Of a stretch of DNA of 64,000 nucleotides, positions 45,417 through 53,403 are shown piece after piece; the first letter of the stretch is position 1, and every line of letters starts with the position of its first letter. The notes beneath the pieces were generated by a model. The model did not search any database. It was not told where the DNA came from and worked only from the letters and a program-made list of their open reading frames with translations. A program made the translations under genes and the position numbers. Origin of the DNA: Acidobacteriota bacterium (GTDB lineage Bacteria; Acidobacteriota; Terriglobia; Bryobacterales; Bryobacteraceae); assembly GCA_947470805.1 (NCBI GenBank), contig CANIVU010000042.1:1-64000 (forward strand). Direction: 5' to 3'.

Positions 45417-46432
45417 TGACCGACGTCGTCATCGTCGGCGCGGGCATCGTCGGCGCCGCCTGCGCCTACGAACTTGCCCAAGCCGGCGCCACCGTCGAAC
45501 TCCTCGACCCCAACATCCCCGGCAGCGGCGCCACCGCCGCCGGCATGGGCCACCTCGTCGATCTCGATGACGACCTCTCCCGCTACTCCGTCAACCTCTG
45601 GCACCAGCTCGCCCCCCAACTCCCCAAACAGGCCGAATTCTGGAACTGCGGCACACTCTGGATCGCCGCCAACGACGCCGAAATGGAGGAGGCCCGCCGC
45701 AAACCCGGCGTCGAACTCCTCGACGCCAAACAGCTATACGAAGCCGAACCCCACCTCCGCCCCGGCCTCGCCGGCGGCGCCGTAGCGAAGGGGGACGCCG
45801 TCGTCTACGCCCCCGTCGCCACCCGCTGGCTCCTCGAACAGGCGAAGGCGAAGGTCACCCGCCGCGCCGTCACCAGCCTCGATGAAATCCAAGCCGGCGC
45901 CGTCATCTGCGCCACCGGGGCCATGACCGCCAAGCTCCTCCCCGAACTCCCCATCCGGCCCCGCAAAGGCCACCTCGCCATCACCGACCGCTACCCCGGC
46001 CTCGTCCAGCACCAACTGGTCGAACTCGGCTACATGACCAGCGCGCAGGGCGAATCCAACGAATCGGTCGCCTTCAACGTCCAACCCCGCCCCACCGGCC
46101 AACTCTTGATCGGCTCCTCCCGCCAATACAACGTCGAAACCACCGAAATAGACCCGCCCATCCTCGACCGCATGTTGACCCGCGCCTTCGAACTTCTACC
46201 CGTCCTAAGGGACTGCAACGTCATCCGCACCTGGACCGGCTTCCGAGCGTCGACGCCCGACAAGATCCCGCTCATCGGTCACCTAAGGGGCAATCTCTAT
46301 CTAGCCACCGGCCACGAAGGCCTGGGCGTAACCACCTCGCTAGGAACCGCCAAAATCCTCGCCGCCGAAATCCTCCGCCGCCCCTCGCCCCTCCCCCCCG
46401 CCCCCTACCGCCCGGAGCGCTTCCAAACCTAG
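45416..46432 (+). CDS. FAD-dependent D-hydroxyproline dehydrogenase, DadA-like subunit
   Basis: This 338-residue FAD oxidoreductase of the D-amino-acid dehydrogenase type has the dinucleotide motif DVVIVGAGIVGAACAYELAQ at residues 3-22 and a C-terminal LATGHEGLGVTTSLGTAKIL that closes the FAD site. In bacterial D-hydroxyproline dehydrogenases this beta-type subunit pairs with an FAD/BFD subunit and a small ferredoxin, both encoded downstream. The ATG overlaps the epimerase TAA (TAATG). The frame open further upstream is a shadow of the epimerase gene. Confidence 0.87.
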   Translation: MTDVVIVGAGIVGAACAYELAQAGATVELLDPNIPGSGATAAGMGHLVDLDDDLSRYSVNLWHQLAPQLPKQAEFWNCGTLWIAANDAEMEEARRKPGVELLDAKQLYEAEPHLRPGLAGGAVAKGDAVVYAPVATRWLLEQAKAKVTRRAVTSLDEIQAGAVICATGAMTAKLLPELPIRPRKGHLAITDRYPGLVQHQLVELGYMTSAQGESNESVAFNVQPRPTGQLLIGSSRQYNVETTEIDPPILDRMLTRAFELLPVLRDCNVIRTWTGFRASTPDKIPLIGHLRGNLYLATGHEGLGVTTSLGTAKILAAEILRRPSPLPPAPYRPERFQT

Positions 46433-46580
46433 GATTCTCCCTAGGCTTGCCACCCGAAGCCCGAAGGGCGAAGGGTGGTGACTGTCACCGAGGAATTATC
46501 CGAGGAAAAACGTACATGCCCAAAACCCGCTGCACCGACCGTAACATAAACGCCCCGGCCAAATCGCCCGCAACGTCTCC
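46429..46580 (+). pseudogene. Decayed partial duplicate of the small Fe-S subunit gene and leader
   Basis: This 206-base gap begins with a copy of the sequence that precedes and opens the next gene. Palindrome, leader and ATG are offset by 123 bases from the intact copy. From the ATG at 46516 it reads MPKTRCTDRNINAPA, matching MPKIRCNGREIDAPA of the true gene, then loses similarity and stops at 46624-46626. Mutations hit amino-acid-changing positions too, so it is not under selection. An extra 32-base hairpin segment lies only in this copy. Confidence 0.75.
46450..46478. repeat. REP-like hairpin inside the duplicated leader
   Basis: CCACCC and GGGTGG pair around a second short stem CCC-GAA-GGG. 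It lies 18 bases after the dehydrogenase stop and is missing from the second copy of the leader. No T run follows, so it may be a REP-type element or weak terminator. Confidence 0.45.
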
Positions 46581-46612
46581 AAGCCTAGGATTCTCCCTGG
46601 GTGACTGTCACC
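46477..46612. promoter_or_regulatory. Duplicated palindrome GGTGACTGTCACC
   Basis: The 13-base perfect palindrome GGTGAC-T-GTCACC occurs twice, at 46477-46489 and 46600-46612. Each is followed by GAGGAATT and, 26 bases after the palindrome, an ATG. The second precedes the intact Fe-S gene. It looks like a dimer operator or a site limiting translation. Confidence 0.4.
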
Positions 46613-46638
46613 GAGGAATTGTCTGATGGGAAACGTAC

Positions 46639-46836
46639 ATGCCTAAGATCCGCTGCAACGGCCGCGAAATAGACGCCCCGGCCAACGCCACCGTCGCCGC
46701 CCTGCTCCCCCCGCTCCCCGGCCCGCTCTGCGCCATGGGCGTCTGCATGGGATGCCGCGTCACCATCGATGGCCGGCCCCACCAACTCGCATGCCAAACG
46801 CTGGTGCGCGACGGCATGGAGGTCACAACGCCGTGA
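46639..46836 (+). CDS. Small [2Fe-2S] subunit of D-hydroxyproline dehydrogenase
   Basis: This 65-residue ferredoxin-like protein has Cys at 31, 36, 39 and 52 in the pattern CX4CX2CX12C (CAMGVCMGCRV...LACQT), as in HcnA-type small subunits of hydrogen cyanide synthase and amino-acid dehydrogenases. It would carry electrons between the flavin subunits. The stop overlaps the GTG start of the next gene (GTGA). A damaged copy of its 5' end lies immediately upstream. Confidence 0.88.
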   Translation: MPKIRCNGREIDAPANATVAALLPPLPGPLCAMGVCMGCRVTIDGRPHQLACQTLVRDGMEVTTP

Positions 46837-47996
46837 AGCACTACGACGTCGCTATCCTAGGCGCCGGCCCCGCCGGCCTCGCCGCCGCCCGTGTCGCGAC
46901 GGGTACCGTTGTCCTCATCGACGACAACCCCCAACCCGGCGGCCAGATCTGGCGCGGCGCCCCGCAAATCCCCGTCCCCGCCCACGTCGACTTCCTCCCC
47001 CAAACCAAAGTCTTTGACGCCCAGCCCGGCTTCACCCTCCAAACCGTTCCCCACGGCCCCATCCGCGCCGCGAAGCTCATCCTCGCCACCGGCGCCCGCG
47101 AACTCTTCTTCCCCTTCCCCGGCTGGACGGAACCCAACGTCTTCGGCGCCGGCGGCCTCCAGGCCCTCGTCAAATCCGGCAAGCCCATTCAAAACCAACG
47201 CGTCCTCATCGCCGGCTCCGGCCCGCTCCTGCTCGCCGTAGCCGCCACGCTAAAAAAAGCGGGCGCCAACATCGTAGGCATCGCCGAACAAGCCCCGCTC
47301 GGCCGCATCGTCCCGTTCCTCCTCCGCTACCCCGCCAAGCTCCCGCAAGCCATCGCCCTCCGCGCCTCCCTCCTCGGCGTACCCTACTGGACCAACACCT
47401 GGGTCACCCGCTTCTCGAACGGCACAGCCACCCTCAACAACGGCCGCACGCTAAACATAGACCACCTTGCCACCGGCTTCGGCCTCGTCCCCAACACCGA
47501 AATCGCCCAGCTCCTCGGCTGCCGCCTCGATGACGGCTTCGTCGTCGTCGACAGCCACGGGCAAACCACGGTCCCCGGCGTCTACTGCGCCGGCGAACCC
47601 ACCGGCATCGGCGGGCTCGATAAAGCCCTCGCCGAAGGCGCCGGCCAGCCCTACAACGGCGCCTTCGTCCGCGACCTCGCCCAGGCCTTCGCCCTCAACC
47701 CGGCCCTCTACGATCTCGCCGAACCCGCCACGCTCATCTGCCGCTGCGAAACCGTGACCAAAGCCGAATGCCAGCCCTATCGCGAATGGCGCGACGCCAA
47801 ACTGCAAACCCGCTGCGGCATGGGCGCCTGCCAGGGCCGCCTCTGCGGCCCCATCACCCAGCGCCTCTTCGGCTGGACGCCGTCAAGCGTCCGCCCCCCG
47901 CTCGTCCCCGTCCCGGCCCGCTATCTGGCTACAGCGCAAACACCGCCAGCACCGGAAAGTGGTCGCTCGGAAAACGCCCCTCCCGCGCATCGGTAA
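46833..47996 (+). CDS. D-hydroxyproline dehydrogenase FAD/BFD subunit (HcnB-like)
   Basis: This 387-residue pyridine-nucleotide-disulfide-reductase-fold protein has FAD motif YDVAILGAGPAGLAAARVAT near the start and a second nucleotide site VLIAGSGPLLLAVAATLK near residue 130. A C-terminal BFD-type [2Fe-2S] domain has cysteines in LICRCETVTKAE (near 303) and RCGMGACQGRLCG (near 327). This is the alpha-type subunit of such dehydrogenases. The GTG at 46833 overlaps the previous stop. Its last 68 bases overlap the convergent nuclease-like gene. Confidence 0.87.
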   Translation: MKHYDVAILGAGPAGLAAARVATGTVVLIDDNPQPGGQIWRGAPQIPVPAHVDFLPQTKVFDAQPGFTLQTVPHGPIRAAKLILATGARELFFPFPGWTEPNVFGAGGLQALVKSGKPIQNQRVLIAGSGPLLLAVAATLKKAGANIVGIAEQAPLGRIVPFLLRYPAKLPQAIALRASLLGVPYWTNTWVTRFSNGTATLNNGRTLNIDHLATGFGLVPNTEIAQLLGCRLDDGFVVVDSHGQTTVPGVYCAGEPTGIGGLDKALAEGAGQPYNGAFVRDLAQAFALNPALYDLAEPATLICRCETVTKAECQPYREWRDAKLQTRCGMGACQGRLCGPITQRLFGWTPSSVRPPLVPVPARYLATAQTPPAPESGRSENAPPAHR

Positions 47997-48744
47997 GCGT
48001 CTCGGCGCTCTTCACCTTCCACGGCCCGCGGAACAGAATCCAGTCAATCCGCGCCTTCCCCGGCGTGCCCTTGAACCCGTGGAACGTGCCCTCCGGCCCG
48101 GCCTTCTTCTTCGCCACCATCCACGTATCGGCCAACGGCGGTACCAGCGCCGAATAGGCCGATGAGTCCCCCGCCGCCGCGTTGAAATCCCCCGTCAACA
48201 CGAACGCCCCGTCCTTCGGCATGCGCTTGGCGATGATCAACGCCGCCTGCCGCCGAGCTTCATCGTCCACCTTCCCGCGATGCGCAAAGTGGGTATTGAA
48301 ATACGTGAACCGCTTCTTCGTCCGAAGGTCCTCAAACACCGCCCACGTCACCATCCGCGGCAGGCTCATTCCCCACGACGACGACGCGGCCACCTCCGGC
48401 GTCTCCGACAGCCAGAAGTTCCCGCTCTCCACCGGCCGCAGCCGATCCTTCCGGTAGAAGACGCCCATATGCTCGTCCTCCTTGTTCCCGCGCCGGCTCA
48501 GCCCGAACCAAGCGAACTCCGGCATCTGCTGCGCAATGTACTCACCCTGCGTGTAGAACAGCTCCTGCGTGCCCATCAAATCGGGTTTGTACTTGCGCAC
48601 CGTCTCCACAAAAAAGTCCTTCCGCTTGTCCCACAAATCCGCCCCGTCATTCGGGTTCGGATAGCGGACATTGAAGGTCATCACGCGCAAATCAGCCGCA
48701 AAACTCGGCAGCGCAAACAGGGCAAACAAGGCGAGTCGAAACAT
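47929..48744 (-). CDS. Secreted endonuclease/exonuclease/phosphatase-family protein
   Basis: This 271-residue metal-dependent hydrolase of the EEP superfamily has a signal peptide (MFRLALFALFALPSFAA). Core motifs follow: MTFNVRYPN with Asn, GTQELFYTQ with Glu, FNTHFAHRG, VLTGDFNAAAGDSSA, and the C-terminal PSDHFPVLAVF with catalytic Asp-His. This superfamily includes nucleases, sphingomyelinases and inositol phosphatases, so the substrate is open. The start is inside a longer frame that runs antisense through the M48 gene. Its start lies only 12 bases from that gene's divergent start. Confidence 0.9.
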   Translation of the reverse strand: MFRLALFALFALPSFAADLRVMTFNVRYPNPNDGADLWDKRKDFFVETVRKYKPDLMGTQELFYTQGEYIAQQMPEFAWFGLSRRGNKEDEHMGVFYRKDRLRPVESGNFWLSETPEVAASSSWGMSLPRMVTWAVFEDLRTKKRFTYFNTHFAHRGKVDDEARRQAALIIAKRMPKDGAFVLTGDFNAAAGDSSAYSALVPPLADTWMVAKKKAGPEGTFHGFKGTPGKARIDWILFRGPWKVKSAETLTDAREGRFPSDHFPVLAVFAL

Positions 48745-48756
48745 AGTCTCGCTACG

Positions 48757-50757
48757 ATGGTATCGACTCTCCCGATGATTCGCCCGGTCCCAGTCACGGC
48801 CTCCTATCGCTCCAGCGTCGCCTTCGCCGCGCTCGCCATGCTGGCCGCGCCGCTGCTGTACGCGGGCTTCGTCGCCGCCGTCGCAGCGGCCGTGCTGCTC
48901 TGGGGTTTCCTCGGTCTCGCCTTCGCCGGCCACATGCTGGGCCTGATGATCTATCTGGCCGTCCTCGCCGCCGGGCTCACCGTGCTGCTCTTCCTCGGCA
49001 AGGCGTTCTTCTCCTGGCCCAAAATGGAGGGCAACTACAAGCCCATCGCGCTCGCTGATCACCCCGCCCTCGCCCGTCTCATCGCCCGCGTCTGCGCCGA
49101 AACCGGCGCCCCGGAACCCGCCGCCGTCGCCGTCGATATGTCGTTGAACGGCGCCGCCTCGCTCATCCACCCCATCCGCGGCCTGTTCACCAATCAGTAC
49201 TGCCTCGTCCTCGGCCTGCCACTCGTCGCCATCAGCGACCAGCAGCACATGGCCCATCTCATCGCCCACGAGGTCGGGCACTTCTCGCAAGGCGGCGCCA
49301 TGCGCGTCCGTCAACTCATCCATTGGGGCCAGTACTACTTAAGCCAACTCGTCGACGGCCGCGATAAATGGGACGTATGGCTCGCGTCCCAATCCGACGG
49401 CACCGCCTACATCGTCCGCCTCTTCGCCTGGGCCGCCGCCATGGGCATCTGGCTCAGCCGCCGCGTGCTGGCCCTGCTGCTCAGAGGCACCCTGTTGATC
49501 AACGCCCGCATGAGCCGCGAAATGGAGTTCCACGCCGATCTCTACGCCATCCGCGTCGCCGGCTCCGACGCCTTCGCCGAATCGGTGGTGACCTTCGCCG
49601 GCGGCAACGCCGCCATCCAAAAGGCCATGCAGATCTGCCACCGCATCTCCGCCGATGGCCGCTACCCGGATGACCTCGCCGCCCTCACCGCCGCCTACTT
49701 CCACCGCATCCCGGAGGCCGATAAAAAAGAGCTGGCCCGCCAAAGCCGCTACACCATCGGCCTCGGCTACGACTCCCATCCCGACGATACCGACCGCCTC
49801 GAACGCTCCGACCGTGAGCACGACCCCGGCGTCCTCCACGAGGCCGGCGAGGCCCGCGACCTGTTCACCAACTTCCCCGAGCTCTGCCGAACCGAGACGC
49901 GCCGCTTTTTCGAGGTGGAGGCGAGGGAGATCGTGCCCGTCGCCATACTCATCGATGAAGACCAGCGTCGCGACGCGCAGGACGGCGCGCGCATCGACTT
50001 CTTTGGCGCCGTCTACGACGGGCCCGTCTGGCTGCGCATCGACCACCTCGAACCCGTGTCCGACGCCGAATGGCCAGGCATCATCCGCGCCGGTGACGAC
50101 GCCCGCGCGGCCACGCTACCCGCCTTCCACGAGATCGTCAGCGGCTACGGCAAACTGGTCGTCGCCACGGTCGTCCTCCGCCGCCTGGACGCCGGTCTCC
50201 CCGTCGATTGGATGCGAGTCGAACTGGAGCCCTGCAACGTGGAGACCGCCCGCGAGCGCATGTTCACCCGGGAGCGCGAATACTGGGCCCGCGTGGCGGC
50301 CTTTCACGATGCCGTGCTGCCTGTGCGCCAACGCCTTGTCGCCGCGTGGGCGCGTCGCACCCGCCTTCCGGCGGCACGCCAGACGCTGTTCGAAGAGCAC
50401 TACAACGGCCTCCGCGCCATGGAAGCAGCCGACGAGCCGACCACGCAATTAGCGCTCGATCTCGCCGTCCTCGGCGACCTCGGCGCCTCCATCAACGAGT
50501 ACCTCCACAGCCAGTCCTTCATGCTGAACATCCAAACGGAGTTCGAAGCCGCCGTGCGCCACGCCGGGCAACTCGAAGAGGCGCTCACCCCAGAACTACT
50601 GGCCTTTGCGCGGCCGGAGCCCATGGACGCGAATGGCGGCGTCTACGGCTACCTGAACACCTACGGTGGCGCCCTGGTGCGCATGCGGGATCTGCGGCTC
50701 CGGCGAATGGGGCAGTTGGCGGAGTTGGCGCTGGAGGTAGAGCGGTGCGCTTCGTAG
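48757..50757 (+). CDS. Membrane M48-family metallopeptidase
   Basis: The protein is about 666 residues, with two or more N-terminal membrane helices (residues about 15-85). The M48 motif HLIAHEVGHFSQG lies near residue 167-179, with HExxH Zn ligands, and a third-ligand region EMEFHADLYAIRV near residue 256. M48 proteases act at the membrane in quality control (HtpX-like) or peptide processing. The C-terminal 350 residues form a helical and mixed region of unknown function. ATG at 48757 or 48775 is possible. The end overlaps the next gene by 13 bases. Confidence 0.88.
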   Translation: MVSTLPMIRPVPVTASYRSSVAFAALAMLAAPLLYAGFVAAVAAAVLLWGFLGLAFAGHMLGLMIYLAVLAAGLTVLLFLGKAFFSWPKMEGNYKPIALADHPALARLIARVCAETGAPEPAAVAVDMSLNGAASLIHPIRGLFTNQYCLVLGLPLVAISDQQHMAHLIAHEVGHFSQGGAMRVRQLIHWGQYYLSQLVDGRDKWDVWLASQSDGTAYIVRLFAWAAAMGIWLSRRVLALLLRGTLLINARMSREMEFHADLYAIRVAGSDAFAESVVTFAGGNAAIQKAMQICHRISADGRYPDDLAALTAAYFHRIPEADKKELARQSRYTIGLGYDSHPDDTDRLERSDREHDPGVLHEAGEARDLFTNFPELCRTETRRFFEVEAREIVPVAILIDEDQRRDAQDGARIDFFGAVYDGPVWLRIDHLEPVSDAEWPGIIRAGDDARAATLPAFHEIVSGYGKLVVATVVLRRLDAGLPVDWMRVELEPCNVETARERMFTREREYWARVAAFHDAVLPVRQRLVAAWARRTRLPAARQTLFEEHYNGLRAMEAADEPTTQLALDLAVLGDLGASINEYLHSQSFMLNIQTEFEAAVRHAGQLEEALTPELLAFARPEPMDANGGVYGYLNTYGGALVRMRDLRLRRMGQLAELALEVERCAS

Positions 50758-51644
50758 AAGCGGACGCCCTCCGGCGACACGGGCAACTCCGCGATGACGA
50801 CGGCCTGACGCTCCGCGTCGAAGGCCCGGTGATGCGCCTCCAAGGCCCCAACGAGGACCGGTTGCTGATCACCGAGCCCGTGCTCGGCGCCCGGTTCTAC
50901 AAAGCGCACATCGAAGGAATCACGGAGGCGCGCATGGCGGGCCGCGGCTGGGAGTGGGAGGGCGGCTACACGCTGCGCCCGCACCTCTCCTGCAACTACC
51001 GGCCGCGCGACTGGTCATGGGCCTGGACGCCGACCTATGGTCCGGTGATGCTGAACATCTACCTCAAGCGTACGCTGGCGGAGTGGGAACAGTGGCTGGC
51101 CGCCCTGGCCCCGCATGGCTACACGCGAGACACCGAAACAGGCATCTACAAGTGGGGAGACAGCTGGATAACGCTTCGACCGGGTAGCGTACAATTCATG
51201 CGCGGCTACCACACACCCTCCGCCGCGGTGCAGTGGGTGGACGCCGGGCTGCTCGGCTCCCTCCTGCAGCACGAACTTGCATGGGACCTGATCGATGGCG
51301 ACTACCGCGCCTGGATGGCCACCGGGCACACGGCCGCGTCGCTGGCGAATTACCTCCGCGCCGATGGCAGCCAGGAGCGCGGCAATCTCCCTGTGCACAC
51401 CGTGGAAGCGGGCACGCTACGCGATGACGCAGCCATCGCTGAAGCCATCGCCATCTCCTTCGGCCTGCCCGCCGCGACGGACCTTTTGGCGTGGTTCCGC
51501 GAAACGCCGGTCCCCGCGCTCCCGCGCACAATAACCGTGAATCTACCGCGAGACCTAAGCCAGATGTACGAAAGGTCGCCCCTGATGCAAGGCCTGGTCC
51601 GCGCCAACACGCGCGTCTTCTGGAGCTTCTCGTTCGGCGGTTAG
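50745..51644 (+). CDS. Unknown protein coupled to the M48 peptidase
   Basis: This 299-residue protein is of no family I recognise. It starts at a GTG (50745) with a good GGAGG ribosome site inside the end of the M48 gene, so translation is coupled. The N-terminus is mixed beta, with repeated aromatic residues (GRGWEWEGGYTLRPHLSCNY); the C-terminus is helical, with AWDLIDGDYRAWMATGHTAAS. No membrane segment or signal peptide is visible. It probably works with the peptidase, as a partner or substrate adaptor. The upstream extension of the frame is a shadow. Confidence 0.75.
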   Translation: MRFVEADALRRHGQLRDDDGLTLRVEGPVMRLQGPNEDRLLITEPVLGARFYKAHIEGITEARMAGRGWEWEGGYTLRPHLSCNYRPRDWSWAWTPTYGPVMLNIYLKRTLAEWEQWLAALAPHGYTRDTETGIYKWGDSWITLRPGSVQFMRGYHTPSAAVQWVDAGLLGSLLQHELAWDLIDGDYRAWMATGHTAASLANYLRADGSQERGNLPVHTVEAGTLRDDAAIAEAIAISFGLPAATDLLAWFRETPVPALPRTITVNLPRDLSQMYERSPLMQGLVRANTRVFWSFSFGG

Positions 51645-51985
51645 AGGTGGGTAATCCACTGGCGAATGACGGCGGCGAATGCCTCCCGGCGCAAGGCCAA
51701 CTCAGCCGCGTCGGCAAAGCTCACCTGGGCCCGATCCTTACCCAGCCAGTGCAACAACCCCTCCGGATCGTCGATGGCGACGCAGGCCTCCGAGATCGCG
51801 TTCTTCTTCGCCCCGAAGTGCAGAATGACAGCCGTGCCCTTCTTCGCCCGCAGATTCACCGTGGCAAACCACTCAGTAGTCCGGAAGCTCGGCGCATTCC
51901 ATTTTTCGCCTTCGGTGATACTCGGATGAGCTGTGCGGATCACCGCGCACAGCTCGTCAATGAGGGGGTTCGTCTGCTCGGCCAC
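51641..51985 (-). CDS. DUF1801-family protein
   Basis: This 114-residue protein has the YdhG-like/DUF1801 pattern: EGEKWNAPSFRTTEWFATV near residues 26-44 and AVILHFGAKKNAIS. Some family members are found fused to or beside transcriptional regulators; the biochemical role is unknown. It starts 21 bases after the diiron-protein stop on the same strand, so it could be the last gene of that operon. It overlaps the convergent unknown gene by 4 bases. Confidence 0.82.
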   Translation of the reverse strand: MAEQTNPLIDELCAVIRTAHPSITEGEKWNAPSFRTTEWFATVNLRAKKGTAVILHFGAKKNAISEACVAIDDPEGLLHWLGKDRAQVSFADAAELALRREAFAAVIRQWITHL

Positions 51986-52006
51986 TCTGGCTAGCGTAGC
52001 TGATTG

Positions 52007-52663
52007 CTACCGCACCAGCGGCGCACTGGCGTAGGCGTGGTCCAAGATCCCGCAGTACAGCTCCCGGCCTTCGCGCGCCATGCGGAGAAATACCTCCACA
52101 TCCGCCGGATCCTTGACGTTGTTGCTGATAACGCGGAAGAGGTCCTCGCTGTGGTGGGCGTCGGCCTCGCCGTGTCCGGCCAGGAAGTACGTCCCCTTGC
52201 CGTTCAGGTTCAATGCCGTATCGATCCCGCGGGCAATCTGGCCGCCGATATTGCCGCCAAGCGACTCGAGCACAAACATCCAGCCTAACAGGCCGATGGG
52301 GTTCGCCATCTGCGCATAGTAGTATTCCAGCCCGATCATGCGGAGGCACGCCGAGGAGGGCGTCGACACCGCGATGGCAGAGTCCGCCATGCCCAAGTCG
52401 CGGAGATCGGAGGCGGCCCACTTGTCGTGGCCCAGTTCTTCATCGGCATGGTGGAACAGATACCGGGCCAGATCGGGTTGCGTGTTGATGAGGCGCACAC
52501 CAGCCAGGCCGATGACCTGCGCGCTGTGTTGCGCGTAGGCGTAGACATCCTCCATGTACGTCCGGTACTGGATACGGTTCATCTGTTTCGCCGTAATGGC
52601 GGCAACAATCGGGTGGGCCATGACCTGCGAGGAGATGTTCTGTTGGAGTGATTCGAGTTGCAT
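52007..52663 (-). CDS. Heme-oxygenase-like diiron (HDO/TenA-type) protein
   Basis: This 218-residue all-helical protein opens LQQNISSQVMAHPIVAAITA and carries the metal-site-like residues of heme-oxygenase-like diiron oxidases, in LFHHADEELGHDKWAA (near residues 69-84) and HGEADAHHSEDLFRV (near 164-178). Members of this superfamily oxidise fatty acids (UndA), amino acids or other small molecules. Whether this one is active is not known. It follows the acyltransferase gene by 15 bases, suggesting it modifies that enzyme's product. Confidence 0.8.
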   Translation of the reverse strand: MQLESLQQNISSQVMAHPIVAAITAKQMNRIQYRTYMEDVYAYAQHSAQVIGLAGVRLINTQPDLARYLFHHADEELGHDKWAASDLRDLGMADSAIAVSTPSSACLRMIGLEYYYAQMANPIGLLGWMFVLESLGGNIGGQIARGIDTALNLNGKGTYFLAGHGEADAHHSEDLFRVISNNVKDPADVEVFLRMAREGRELYCGILDHAYASAPLVR

Positions 52664-52678
52664 TTTTTCCGGGTTCCT

Positions 52679-53344
52679 TTAGGATTTGAGCATGGGGTGT
52701 TGCATGGCAAAAAACTGATCCGCGAGCGGCATGTCGCAGCTGCGCCAAAGCGGCTCCAGAGATTGAATCGGGAGCTTCATGGTTTCGTGGACGGCGCCTC
52801 CGGCGTAGTGATGTTCGAATCGGCCCGCCTCGCCGGCAGAGTCGAAAAGTATAAAGTCGTAGATCGACTTCGACCAGCTCGGCGACGCAATGATGATGGT
52901 CTGCAGTCCTTCCTGGAAGCACCACTGCCATGCTGTTTTGAAGACCGCGAACATAACGTGCGTATTCTCCGGGGAGCGCAGAACACTCAGCCGGCCGAAC
53001 TGTGCGGCGGGCCGCTCATCCGGATTCAGCACCGTATCCACGTCGATAAAGCGGTTCAACTCCAACGGGCCGTGCCGTCCATTCTGAACACGCATGGTGG
53101 CCAGCGGCGTACCGTCGAGCGAAAAGCCCAGTAGCGAGAACGCCGCCGGGCTACGGTCCAACTCATCCAGCCACGGCCCGCTGTCGTCAACGCCGGGGAC
53201 GCGGCTAAAACCGTCCCTGCGCAACTGCGCCACCAAGTCCCAATCGGCGTCGCTCACAGCGCGGCGGACGATAGCGCGGTGAAGATCGGCCCGCGCATAC
53301 CGCTCATGGCGCGAACTCCGTGGGGATTGAACCAACTGTTCCAT
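52679..53344 (-). CDS. FeeM-like N-acyltransferase (GNAT fold)
   Basis: This 221-residue protein resembles N-acyl amino acid synthases of the FeeM/autoinducer-synthase type. It has an N-terminal strand-helix region VRRAVSDADWDLVAQLRRDG, a central FGRLSVLRSPENTHVMFAVF near residues 116-135, and a C-terminal lid-like end. FeeM joins a fatty acyl group from acyl-ACP to tyrosine. The substrate here is unknown. No ACP or export gene is in the window. The next gene, a diiron oxidase, starts 15 bases later. Other GNAT acyltransferases are the alternative. Confidence 0.68.
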   Translation of the reverse strand: MEQLVQSPRSSRHERYARADLHRAIVRRAVSDADWDLVAQLRRDGFSRVPGVDDSGPWLDELDRSPAAFSLLGFSLDGTPLATMRVQNGRHGPLELNRFIDVDTVLNPDERPAAQFGRLSVLRSPENTHVMFAVFKTAWQWCFQEGLQTIIIASPSWSKSIYDFILFDSAGEAGRFEHHYAGGAVHETMKLPIQSLEPLWRSCDMPLADQFFAMQHPMLKS

Positions 53345-53396
53345 TCTGTGTGCCTCTTCTCAGTCAGCGGAAGCCGGCGGAAAAGAGTGACACAGA
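53345..53396. repeat. Inverted repeat between SDR and acyltransferase genes
   Basis: Arms TCTGTGTGCCTCTT (53345-53358) and AAGAGTGACACAGA (53383-53396) pair at 12 of 14 positions, enclosing a GC-rich loop. It fills the only sizeable gap inside this leftward gene run. It could be a processing site, an attenuator, or an operator. Confidence 0.45.
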
Positions 53397-53403
53397 AAAT
53401 GAA

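Noticed and set aside
46516-46626. A separate 36-residue gene
   Set aside because: It is the decayed duplicate of the following gene's start; similarity is lost after about 15 codons.
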